Shown here in pieces: positions 1 to 9,556 of a DNA stretch of 37,129 nucleotides. The notes under the pieces are model-generated. The model made no database searches and was not told where the DNA came from. It saw nothing but the letters and a program-made list of their open reading frames with translations. The first letter of the stretch is position 1. Each line of letters starts with the position of its first letter. Made by a program: the position numbers and the translations under genes. Origin of the DNA: Vitrella brassicaformis (taxonomy: Eukaryota > Sar > Vitrellaceae). Location of the stretch: contig CDMY01001040.1 of NCBI GenBank assembly GCA_001179505.1, positions 1-37,129 on the forward strand, read 5' to 3'.

Positions 1-222
1 TGGGACTTACCGCCCAGCAGATCCTCTATTCAGCTAACTACAGGAAAGGTCCTCACCGGCCCTTTTCGCACATGCACAAGGCCCGAGAAAGCTCTCCCAC
101 TCTACCGCGATCATGTCACACTCGATAGAGAGGCTGGCGAGTGAGTATGAAGCTATTACGCGCTCATAGCACTCACACGCTAACGCACAAATCTCCTTCT
201 CTGCATGGGCTCTCTCTGCTCC

Positions 223-2808
223 TCATCTGACGCCTCCTCCTGCGTGAGTGGTGTGTTTGTTGCTGAGGTAGTTGACCGCCTCCTTGAGACAGTCGCCGCC
301 ACGCCTCGTGTGGCCCTCCGCTACAGACAGGTCGCCCACAGTCAGCGAGGCATCGTTGCCAGCTACCTGAAGCAACACAAGCTGGATGGATGAAGCACGG
401 AACACACCCACGCATGTACCACCTACTTGTGATTCTAGTGTCTGGATGAGCGCCCTGATGCGATCCATCTCCTGCCGAAACCGACGCAGGCCCTCATCGC
501 GAGCCGCCTTCTGACCACACACAGGCAGCCGAGACAGACATCCCACATCTAACTCCATTGAATGGACGACCTTTGCTCTTTCGGCTGCCTGTTTGGCTGC
601 CTCCTCTTCTTCCTGCGAGACACACACACAATGACAGACGACCGGCGTATGGTTAATGCTCGACACTTTACCAATGCCTTCTCAATTGCGGCGATTTCCT
701 TCTTGTGATCCTCGACGATTCGCATCCGCTCCGTCTCACTCACATCACTGCCGCCGCCGCCGTTCGGACCTCCCCCTGTCGCCACTCCCTGGCCTGCAGA
801 CACAGGCACATCAGCCAACACGAGTTGAACGCACTACTCTTCTCTGTGTATGTACCTCCCAGCAGCGCCTTGAGTCGCTCGTTCTCCTTCTTGAGCAGAT
901 TGAACAACTTCTCCTGCACTCACAGATGCATCAGGAGGCGAAACAACATACGGGCGGTCTGTCTCTCTGTTTTCGTCTCACCGTGGGGTCTTCGTCGATC
1001 TCGGCGTGATTCTTGATCTTCTTGGCGCGATCTAAAACATCAAGTGGAGACTTCACGCAAATCACGCTCGCGTGTGCTGTTGTCAGTGTTTGCCGGCGCA
1101 TTGTAGTGTCGACAGTGTCTCTTCGTAGTTAGACGAAGCGGGCGACACGGCGCATATCATGATGGTCTTCGATGAGCCTCCGAGGGCATTCTGAAGCATT
1201 TAGCACAGGAGTGGCGCTCGTGTGAGTGCCTGACGACTGGACATCTCCACCTGCAGCAGTCGGGTGAGTTTTGAGTCTCGGTAGGGGATGAGCTGGCCCT
1301 TCTTCAACTTGCCTGAACGTCCGCAGGAAAATGTGTACCTGTATGTCTGTCTGTTACCGTCCCACACACCTGAGGCCTTGTCTGCGAGTGCCGATATGAC
1401 GTTTCTCAACGCAGACATCGACTTGTTGATTTGCTCGTCCTTTTCGGAGCCGGCGGGATCGACCAGTGTGATGACTGAGGGCTTGCGGCCCTCCTTGCCC
1501 GCATACGTAGTCACCTACCACACACATCGCGCACAGACAGGTAGATTGTCCTGTGTCACATACAGATCATCCATCCCTACTTGTGTGAGTTCGATGATAA
1601 GCACTGTGTTTGCACGGGAGCTCGTCCTAGCACAGAAGACAGGCCGAACGACAGGCACAAGTAAGCGCAAGCAATCAATGGCATCTTTCCATTAGCGTGT
1701 GAAGACCGACGCGTTCATGTGGGTGGAGGCGATGGTGCGGTTCGCCATCCCCTCGTCGACAAGGTCTTCAATAGCCTCGTAGCTGTTGACAGCCCGCTTG
1801 GTCAGGTCCTGCACATAGATGCCCAGCTGCTTCGACTCGCGAACCTCCAGACCACCCTGACAGAGGCACCACAGCACACAGCACCACATGGCAGAGACAG
1901 GGACCTGGTTGGTTCTCATCGATCCCACCTTTGTTCGCTGGTTTGGGTGGATAAGAAGGTCCTGGATCTTCTCATTGTAGATCTCCAGCATACCGATCTG
2001 CACACTCGGACCCATGCATGCACACATACACACGGGTTGAGCGAGCGGCTCCTGTCAGTCAAGCTCAGTCAGCTGTTGCTTACCGTCACTTCGAAGTGTT
2101 TCGCTGGGTCGTGGTTCTCCCCGATGCGGCGGAAGATGTCCTCACACGTGGTGGGTATGATGCCCTTGTTGGGGCCGAAGCCAACCATAGAGTACGACTT
2201 GCCCGCGCCCGTCTGCCCGTACGCAAACAGACAGCAGTGATACCCTGTCCACGCGTTGTTCTGAGAAAGAAGCAGACACAGACAGGACAGACAGACAGAC
2301 AGACAGACAGACCAGCCAGTTGTCTTGATCTTGCTGCATGGATGCCCAAAACTTGCTGGCTGTCTGGTGTCTGGCCGACTGACCGGTACTTCCACGCCCA
2401 GGCAGTCAAAGATTTTCTTCTGGTCGGCATAAGGGCTGTTCCCATCCTCAGGGGTCAGCAGCCCCTCGTCGTTCACGGAGAACCTGCACACATGACAGTC
2501 TGCACCGTATGCGAAGGCACGTCAGTGTGCAGCTCCGCTGCCTACTTACCCATCATGCGACCAGAATGAGTAGTCGAATGTGAATGTCCCCTCTCCTGTC
2601 CCACCGTCGACATCATTAATTGTCGTCGTTGGTCCAGCCTACACAACACAAGACAACACATCCACGGTGGGGCAGGCAAGCCAGCTCCCGTGAGCGACCG
2701 TCTCTCCCTATACCATGGCTATGCAGCAGACGGCATCGAGGCCCTTTTCTCTCTGGTTGAAGGGCCGCACCCTCACGGCCACCCTGACTGCCGAGTCACT
2801 CATGATGT
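223..2808 (-). CDS. Divergent kinesin motor protein (kinesin-3-like), C-terminal end unresolved
   Basis: ATP-driven microtubule motor. The start is ATG at 2808, opening MSDSAVRVAVRVRPFNQRE, the usual first strand of a kinesin motor. About a dozen exons follow in phase. They encode the P-loop GQTGAGKSYSM (about 2180-2215), an LEIYNEKIQDLL strand (about 1950-1990), a switch I reading NATSSRANT, a switch II reading VDPAGSE, the helix VISALADKASGK, and IPYRDSKLTRLLQ (about 1260-1300). The neck LQCADRAKKIKNHA follows, spliced over a GC-AG intron (1032-1093), and then coiled coil. Relative to the family the motor is altered: switch I lacks the usual His, switch II has Pro for Leu, and about 14 residues of loop 11/helix 4 are missing. 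The reading ends at TGA 223, but a good donor on this strand at about 5-12 suggests the transcript may continue beyond the left edge. No FHA domain is visible. Family is sure; subfamily and 3' end are not. Confidence 0.85.
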
Positions 2809-3420
2809 TATGTTGTCAACCAAGACAAATCGCTCAACAAACGGGCCAACCTGGAGACACACGGGATTGGTGCATCAGCCGAGGGCGGGGGACAAGAGAA
2901 CACGCGGTAGACAGGAGATGGACGAGTGGGCCTCTGCGCACCTTTGGCAGCGTATAGGAGAGGCGAACACAGAGCGCAACAGGGCGGAGACTACCCCCAC
3001 CGGACGGGGACGCGAAGGGTAGAAACAACCGTGCTTCACTTCGAAGGGCTGTGGGAAGAGAAAAGAGCTGGGGCAGGACCGGCCGTGGACGGGATCCTGT
3101 CGTCCTTTCGGAGGGGGAGAAGGGCAACCGCTCCAGAGTTTGGGGCTCGAGAGTTTGGCGCGGTTTCCGCTCAGTCTAAGCCACAGCTGGCTCTCGATGA
3201 GACCTCCGAAACGCCCATGGATGGCGCACGCTCCATTGAGCCCGCTGCTGCTTCCTCCGAGCAATTGCGAGCTCAAAGGTGATTCCAGAAGACGGCAGAT
3301 GCCCGGCTGCAAGACCGTCAGGAGGGATCTGGACACTGCATGTGTGGCGAGGATGGAGAGGATCCGGCTGCGGGATGGACAGTGGGCATCAGCGGGTCGG
3401 TGGCTTGAGGAGGTCTGCTG
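2809..3420. promoter_or_regulatory. Head-to-head intergenic region, kinesin / paralogue A
   Basis: Upstream region shared by the minus-strand kinesin and the plus-strand PIP-box gene. It holds one copy of the window's recurrent promoter word at 3266-3273, reading AGCTCGCA on the minus strand, 148 nt before the paralogue A ATG. Its context GCGAGCTCAAA also occurs in the same relative position upstream of paralogue B. Upstream ATGs are present (for example 3220), so a non-coding or alternatively coding 5' exon is possible. Confidence 0.45.
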
Positions 3421-5742
3421 ATGGCGAAACTACACTGCTCACGTCAAGAAGAGGTAAGGGAGAGGGCGGGAAGACACAACAAAGAGGAACCGCAACCGTG
3501 GCTTCGCTTTTTTCGTGTTTGCCTGCAGGAGGATGTAGATGGGATGTTGGTTGAGGACGATGATGATGGCGATGAATGCCCACTGCCGAATCATGGACAG
3601 CAGGTGCGCAGGCACTGACAAACCACTCCATCTGCTTCGCTTTCCACACAAATTCAACGAAATACATGGGCCGTCTGTGTGTGGTGCTTCGTTGCTTTTG
3701 CAGTCGTCACTTCCCCTGTGGACTGTCCCGTCCGACACCATCTCGACCTTCCTCAGCCCCCTCCTGGGCACCCAATACATCATCGGCACCCTCTCACTCA
3801 TCCGCAAGGCCTTCCACACCATCGCTCCTGAGCCGTCCACCCACCTCTGCGTCCACATCCAGACTGCCAAGGCCATCAACCTGACCGACACGCAGCTCAG
3901 CGTATGGCTCACCCGACTAAGCAAGACCAAGCGCGCCGTGCTGCTCTGCCCGGTGACGGAGAGCATGGTGCTTCTGGTGGAGGGCACGAGCAACACCTTG
4001 ACCTACCTCGAGATGGACCATTCGGCATCAGAGCGGCACGGCACGCCCAGGCTGCTGTCAGTGCGTCAAGGGGCGTCTCTGGTGGAGTTCCCGGTGCTGG
4101 AGGAGGCGCGTGTGGGCGGCGACTGGGCGCAGGCGGCGCCACGCAAGCGATGGGCACTGAGGTAGGCGACAAGGCCAGCGAATGATACACCCAGCAGAAC
4201 AGTTCTCATGTGTGTGTGGTGTTGTTGATTGTGCGGCTTTGCGGGTCGCTCGTGTCATTGAGCGTTCGCGACTGCCGATTGCTGGCCCCCGTGATCGGTT
4301 TCGGTGTGTGGTGGCGTTCATTCGCGCCAGCCCTGCGGTCGCTCGAGTACGACGATGATGGGTGCTCGAGCACCCATCCGTACCCCCACAGCACGCTCCC
4401 GCTGCAGGAGCTTCTGCCGGTCACCACATCTGTGCCTGACCTGAGCGCCCTCAAGTGAGGAGCACGATAGAACCGAAACACGCGCGTGTATGTGTATCCC
4501 TTCATTCTTCTCTCTCAGGCGCCTTCGCTTCACCAGTGAGCGGTCGTGCTTCACCCACGGAGGAGGCACACGGCTGCTGGCTCAGCGCAGCCTCAGGCTG
4601 GAGGAGGTCGACATTGCATTGAACTCTCTGTCGACCGACTTACTCAAGGTAGCATTCTCTTTCACACACACAAGCAGACGGCACACGCACACATTCGCCA
4701 GGACACACCTCTGTCTGTCTGTCTGTCTGTGTGTTTGTTTGTTTGTCTCTGTACATGTGTGTGGCGTGCAGGCCATAGATGGGTTTCGCAAGTCTTGCCT
4801 CGCCCCCAACGCCATCGAGAACTGGAGCAGAAGCGACTTTCACTTCGACCTGAGTTCGCTGTTCGACTCATCGGACATGTCTGACGAGGTCCTTCGTAGC
4901 TGTGCGGGCACCATCAAGATCCTAGCTTCGGCAGCTACCTGGGCTGTCATGAGGACTCAGCTCACTGGCACACAGGTGTTCCATCTCGCACTCTATGGCC
5001 TCATCCCGTCACTCGTGTTTTCGCGAACACGCACTCTGTGGCTGTGCCGGCGCGCTAATGCTGGCCACGCCGGCGTTTTGCCACTGCCTGACGTGGTGTT
5101 GTCGAATGTGGCTCGCCTTTTCCCCTCGGTGACGCACACAGATGTGTTTGGTGCTGACATGTCCGATGCGCTCGTGCAGAGGGTGCTGGGGCAGCTCCCG
5201 ACGCTCGAGACATTGCGCTGTCCGGCCTCAGACACGTTTGACACGGACGTGGGGGATTTGGGATGGGCGAGGCAAGGCTTGAGGTTCTCACTGCATCAGA
5301 CAGAGCATCAGGGCAGGCCGATCGCTGAGAGAGTTCGTGAGGCCACCACGACCATGGATTGGGAGGAAAGTGAGACAGAGAGCTTCGTCTTAGCGTGTGA
5401 CCGACTCGTAGACAGATGTGTGCGAGCGATTCGTCGGTTTTGTCGCATCGATCGGCTTGTCGTCAATGTGAGTGATCCGTTTGAGGAGAGCCAGGAGGGG
5501 GGGACATGATCGTAGCCACAATGCAGGAGTGCATGGTGAGTCGGCCTGGCACAGCCGGTGCCAGCCGCCGACTCCCTTGTCACCTCCTGCTGCGTGAGCT
5601 TGGCTTCGAGATGGTCGAATTAGCGAGATTAGATAACCTCTGTCGGATGGAGGTGCGGCGGATGGGCCTGCCCATCTCCTCACAGAAGCGCATCTCCTCA
5701 CAGAAGCGCATCACTGACTACTTCTCTGTGGCCAACCAGTGA
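3421..5742 (+). CDS. Unrecognised protein with C-terminal PIP box (paralogue A)
   Basis: Seven exons join with every phase consistent: 3421-3453, 3529-3603, 3704-4161, 4203-4454, 4519-4648, 4772-5467, 5527-5742, giving about 619 residues. I do not recognise the family. Visible parts are an acidic N-terminus, a conserved block (FLSPLLGTQYIIGTLSLI) shared with paralogue B, leucine-rich stretches such as LRSLEYDDD and LETLRCPASD that resemble LRR or F-box-type repeats, and a C-terminal block LLRELGFEMVEL. The protein ends with QKRITDYFSVANQ, a textbook PCNA-interacting box (Q-x-x-I-x-x-Y-F, 5701-5724) with the TD dipeptide found in PIP degrons but no basic residue at +4. The 41-nt intron 3 is very short. 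The apparent frameshift in the 7-G run near 5500 disappears if the GTGAGT donor at 5468 is used. Inferred role: a PCNA-associated nuclear factor. Confidence 0.7.
5673..5708 (+). repeat. 18-bp tandem duplication at the PIP box
   Basis: Two perfect head-to-tail copies of an 18-bp unit (5673-5690 and 5691-5708) encode ISSQKR twice, immediately before ITDYF. The duplication doubles the Gln-basic half of the PIP box and is absent from paralogue B. Confidence 0.9.
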
Positions 5743-6229
5743 GACAGACATCGGCTGAAGGGCACAGCACAGCATAGCACAGATATGGGGCTGGGGTGCA
5801 CAGGCGGGGCGGGCAGTGGCCTTTACTTCCTCACGCGTGTCAATCCTTTCTGCGGCCTTTTCTGCATGTGCGTGTGTGGGCGGTCGGCGCCTCACCCATC
5901 AGCAGCTGGCCAGCTGCAGGTGGGTGATTCGTTGGCACACCCGCAGGGCCATGCAAAAGAGGCCGCTGCCGTGTGAATATATGGGTGTGCGGTTGAGACT
6001 CTTCATCATGTGCGAGCGCATGTGTGATGGCTTCAACACACGTGTACGCCAGCTGGCTTGTGGAAGTGCCGACAGTATCTTCAATGCATAGAATTGTGAG
6101 TCTGTGGTCGTGTCCGCACAGTGCACGCCACCCCACCCACGCATCAACGCACACATCAGCAAATAAATGGAGACAGTCATTCACAAGACAACAAGGCATG
6201 CACACACACAATGTACCATAGGCAGCCAG
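5743..6229. other. Convergent intergenic spacer
   Basis: Tail-to-tail spacer between paralogue A and the RuvC-like gene, presumably holding both 3' ends. I see no supported coding sequence or RNA gene; short open frames here lack coding character. Confidence 0.5.
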
Positions 6230-7477
6230 CTACCGAAAGCCAGGCGGTACAGGATACTCAGGGCTTTCCTCATTCTTCCTTCTCCTCTCCGGTACTGGCC
6301 TCTCCTCCCCCTCCCCCTCCCTCGTGCTTCCTGTCTGCCCTCCCTCCCCCGTGCTGCCTTCCTCCTGCCTGAGAGACTCATACACCTGCTTCCTCTGCTG
6401 CTGCCTCGCACGCTGCCTCCTCAGCTCAGCCCTGTCCATCACCTTAATGCCCTCCTCCTCGTCAAGCAGCTTCTCCAGCTGCTCTGTGACCTTCCTCTCC
6501 ACCCGGCTCTCCAACGCACTCTGCAGCCCGTCGCTCACCCTCCTGTCCGCCGGCCTGCTGGTGGCACTCAGCCCATCGAGCGTCTGCTGGATCGCCCGGA
6601 CGGTCTTGCTCTTCATGGCCCTCTTGCGCAACGACTCGAGCAGCCGGGGGTTCTTCCCTCTTTCCTCCCGCTTGGCCAGTCGCTGCACATAAGTGGCTAC
6701 CATCCACGCGTCAGACATGAAGTAGCTCGTGTCGTTGACGCCTCCGTCCTTGCGAGCGATGGTTGGGAAGTTGGGGATCTTCTCTTTGACGTACTCGAGC
6801 ACCTCGCTGCGGCTCTCGAGAAGACGGCCGGCGCGTGTGGCGAGGAACTCCCTGGCTGTGCGCAGGTAGACGGGGCGGGGCGACACGCCGAGCAGCCGCG
6901 GAATGTCATGCGAGAGGATGCCGACCAGCTTCTGGATCTCAGTGACCTTCTGCAGGTCCTTGCCCGGGTTGGGCACACGACTGTACTCCTGCATACCAAC
7001 CGTCCACTCGAGCAGCCTCTGGGGGTCGGCTGCCTGTGGCTGCTGGGCGTGCTGCGGGTGTTGCTGCGACAGCTCCTTAGTGAGCACTTGCAGCTGGCCC
7101 GTCTTCAGAACGTTGAGCACACCCATAACCTCCACGGCCTTCTCGTTGACGTTGGGCAGACTCGACAGGTCGATGAGGCCCACCTTCAGAGGCTTCGTGT
7201 CATAAGTCATGAGCGCATACCCGGCGCAGTGACGCGACACGCAGAGGCCCAGCACCAGCCGCCTTCTCAGATCCACGTTGGCGTGCGGCTGCTGCCCATC
7301 GCCATCATCGTCGGCATTGCTGTCGCTCTCTGGGGCGAAGAAGGGGCTGGGGCTGGTGGGAGATGAGGATGCATCGGAGGAGAAGCCGCGTTGATGAGAT
7401 AGATGAGATGAACAGCATCTTCTGATTTGCCGCCTTGAGGAATGGAGCAGGCACAAAGATCTTGCAGACGGCAACAT
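6230..7477 (-). CDS. Mitochondrial RNase H/RuvC-fold protein (putative resolvase-like)
   Basis: Single-exon gene, about 415 residues from ATG 7477. I prefer this start to the ATG at 7621 because it opens MLPSARSLCLLHSSRRQ, an Arg/Ser-rich, acid-free leader ending near RGFSSD, typical of a mitochondrial presequence, and because the shared promoter word lies at 7539-7546 upstream of it. The core begins LVLGLCVSRHCAGYALM, followed by GLIDLSSL, which resembles the first strands of RuvC/Ydc2-type Holliday junction resolvases. A later NDTSYFMSDAWMVATY resembles their last acidic helix (SDA-x-x-x-A). The first-strand residue that is normally the metal-binding Asp is Cys here. The C-terminal third is charged and basic (KVMDRAELRRQRARQQQ), probably nucleic-acid binding. 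Alternative: a catalytically dead RNase H-fold protein in mitochondrial RNA or ribosome work. Domain assignment is by pattern only. Confidence 0.5.
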   Translation of the reverse strand: MLPSARSLCLLHSSRRQIRRCCSSHLSHQRGFSSDASSSPTSPSPFFAPESDSNADDDGDGQQPHANVDLRRRLVLGLCVSRHCAGYALMTYDTKPLKVGLIDLSSLPNVNEKAVEVMGVLNVLKTGQLQVLTKELSQQHPQHAQQPQAADPQRLLEWTVGMQEYSRVPNPGKDLQKVTEIQKLVGILSHDIPRLLGVSPRPVYLRTAREFLATRAGRLLESRSEVLEYVKEKIPNFPTIARKDGGVNDTSYFMSDAWMVATYVQRLAKREERGKNPRLLESLRKRAMKSKTVRAIQQTLDGLSATSRPADRRVSDGLQSALESRVERKVTEQLEKLLDEEEGIKVMDRAELRRQRARQQQRKQVYESLRQEEGSTGEGGQTGSTREGEGEERPVPERRRKNEESPEYPVPPGFR

Positions 7478-7619
7478 CGATTGGGCCAGCGTACTCGCTT
7501 TGGGGGGGAAGACTACAAAAGGGAGGAAGACGCCGCTAAGCTCGCAAATGCGGCCGAGGAAGCCGTCATCATCTCGTGAGGTCTTGTGAGCAAGATCTGG
7601 GCAAGATGCATCTTCCCGC
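7478..7619. promoter_or_regulatory. Bidirectional promoter, RuvC-like / NTH
   Basis: About 140 bp separate the two divergent ATGs. It contains AGCTCGCA at 7539-7546 (context TAAGCTCGCAAATGC), 62 nt from the minus-strand ATG and 74 nt from the first plus-strand ATG. No TATA box is evident. Confidence 0.5.
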
Positions 7620-9172
7620 ATGAGAGATCTCCTTCCCCTGGTTGCACAGCTGTTGTCGCTTCAGAAGACCATCTGCGCACCTGCACTCCGTCACTCCCTG
7701 CCCTGCTTCATCCCCTCATTGTCCATCCCGTCAAGGCTCCTCCACCAGCCCTCATCCCTCAGCCGCTCACGCATTGTGATGGACCCCTCGGAGACCCATC
7801 TGGCCACGGCAGCGGTGGGCGATATCGAAGATATCGCCGCCGATGCAGAGGCCACCATGGCGCGAGGGAGATGGCGAACAGTCATGAAGGGGCTGCTCAA
7901 GACGGCCTACTCATCTGCCGTGATGCAGGAGGCTGCTGCTGAAGAGGACAAGGGCAAGAAGCGGAGAAGGGCCAAGCCTCGGGAGGCGACGTCAGCTGCT
8001 GATGGCGACGACGAGAAGTCACCAGCTGCCCCAAAGAAGAAGCAGAGGAAGAACACAAAAGGGCAGAAGATGGCCTTAGAGGAGGAGGAGGGAGATGGCG
8101 AGGGTGAAGCTGTGGCGGGAAAGAGAAAGAGGTCGCGGTCGAGAGCGGCGGCCAAGGGTAACGCGCCTGATGTGGGGCTGGTGAGGGAGGTGACGTCTGT
8201 GCTGGAGCAGACACACGGGATGGTGGTCAAGGAGGAGAATGTTAGCAACGCATGCGGACACAAGAGGGAGGTCCTCGATGCAGCTGTGGTCAGTCTAAGA
8301 CACACACACGGCATGGCATGCACACCTTAACGTCTCGCCTGTTTGTCTGTCATGTAGGCGTTGGTGCTGAGCCAGAACACCTCCAACAAGAACTCCTCCC
8401 GTGCCTTGGCTTCTCTCCGTGCCAAGTATCCCTCGTTCGCCGCCATCCGCACTGCGCCTGCAAAGGAAGTCGAGGAGACCATACAGGCGGTAAGGTAGTA
8501 CGACAGACAGACAGCTAATGTCATTCGTGTTTCGTGGCCCTATATATGTGCAGGGTGGCCTTGCTACGGTCAAGACGAAGCGCATCCAGGCCCTCCTGCA
8601 GGGCATCTATGACAGGCATGGCGCCTGCTCACTGGAGCACTTGAGGGACATGACGACCGAGGCCGCCAAGGAGGAGCTGGCCACCTACACCGGGATCGGC
8701 CCCAAGAGCATCGCATGCCTTCTCATGGTACGGGGCAGGCGAAATGGCTGACTGGTAACGATCGCATTGTCTGTGCGTGGCCATCATCATGTGTGTGCAT
8801 GCAATGCAGTTCACGCTGCATCGCCCCGAGTTCGCAGTGGACACCCACGTCCATCGGCTGTGCAACCGCATATTCGACACCGAGACCAAGACGGCTGACC
8901 ACACGTACCGCCTCATGAACAGCGTCGTCCCCGATGACCAGAAACACGACCTCCATGTGCTGCTCATCCGCCACGGCCGGCGAGTGTGTCGGGCCATCAA
9001 CCCCCAGTGCCATTCGTGCCCCCTGGCCGAGACCCGCTGTGCGTACTTCCGCAAGAAACAAGCAGGGAATGGTGAGGGGGTCGAGGCCGAGATTGAGGGT
9101 GGGGAGGAGGGGGCAGGTGCGGCTGATAGAGGGGAGGATGGTGAAGAGGTTCGGGCAGATGCGAACGAGTGA
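7620..9172 (+). CDS. NTH1: Endonuclease III-type DNA glycosylase/AP lyase
   Basis: Base-excision repair enzyme that removes oxidised pyrimidines and nicks abasic sites. Four exons in phase: 7620-8288, 8358-8489, 8554-8727, 8810-9172. Residues up to about 200 are low-complexity and lysine-rich (KKRRRAKPRE, KKKQRKNTKGQK), likely a nuclear signal and DNA-binding tail. The glycosylase core follows: LASLRAKYPSFAAI, the helix-hairpin-helix TGIGPKSIACLLM with the catalytic Lys, then FAVDTHVHRLCNRI with the catalytic Asp. A four-Cys iron-sulphur loop follows (C-x6-C-x2-C-x6-C; the last spacing is one longer than in E. coli Nth). The tail is acidic. An in-frame ATG at 7779 (MDPSETHLATAAVG) could be the nuclear start, with the first 53 residues acting as an organelle leader; dual targeting is plausible but unproven. 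Confidence 0.88.
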
Positions 9173-9556
9173 GTCAGTTGACGGCAGCAGTGGGAACGAA
9201 TTAATCGGGAGTATGCAGCAATCTTGAAGTGTGTATAGTAAGTACATGCTGTGCGCGGTGGACGGACGTATGGATTCCTGCAGGCTTTTTGATATGACCT
9301 GCATGCCATGCGTTGTGGATAGCTTAGCGTTCATGGGTGACGCGGCTGCCGAACACCAAGTGAACGGGCGGCACCAATCCATTCAACTTGTTTGAGTGGT
9401 GTACTCGTTAACATGTCACTCACTCAAATATCTCCAGTCAGTCTCTTGTGAGCCAGGCAGGCAGGCAGGCAGGCGATCTATATCACTCGACTCACTCGAC
9501 AACGCTCACAAACGAGCTCGACAAAGCTGGCTTAACGAACATAATACAACGCAGCG
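9173..9556. other. Convergent intergenic spacer
   Basis: Tail-to-tail spacer between NTH and the next minus-strand gene. It contains a short GGCA repeat near 9455-9473 and nothing else I can support. Confidence 0.5.

Noticed and set aside
2278-2311. GACA array as a CRISPR-like repeat
   Set aside because: A simple tetranucleotide microsatellite within an intron of a eukaryotic gene, with no spacers.
5468-5526. Apparent frameshift in a 7-G run of paralogue A
   Set aside because: A GTGAGT donor at 5468 and an acceptor at 5526 remove the run as an intron and keep the phase, and the joined protein aligns with paralogue B.
6167-7366. 399-codon plus-strand open frame
   Set aside because: It is the antisense shadow of the single-exon RuvC-like gene; it is Leu/Pro-rich without domain features.
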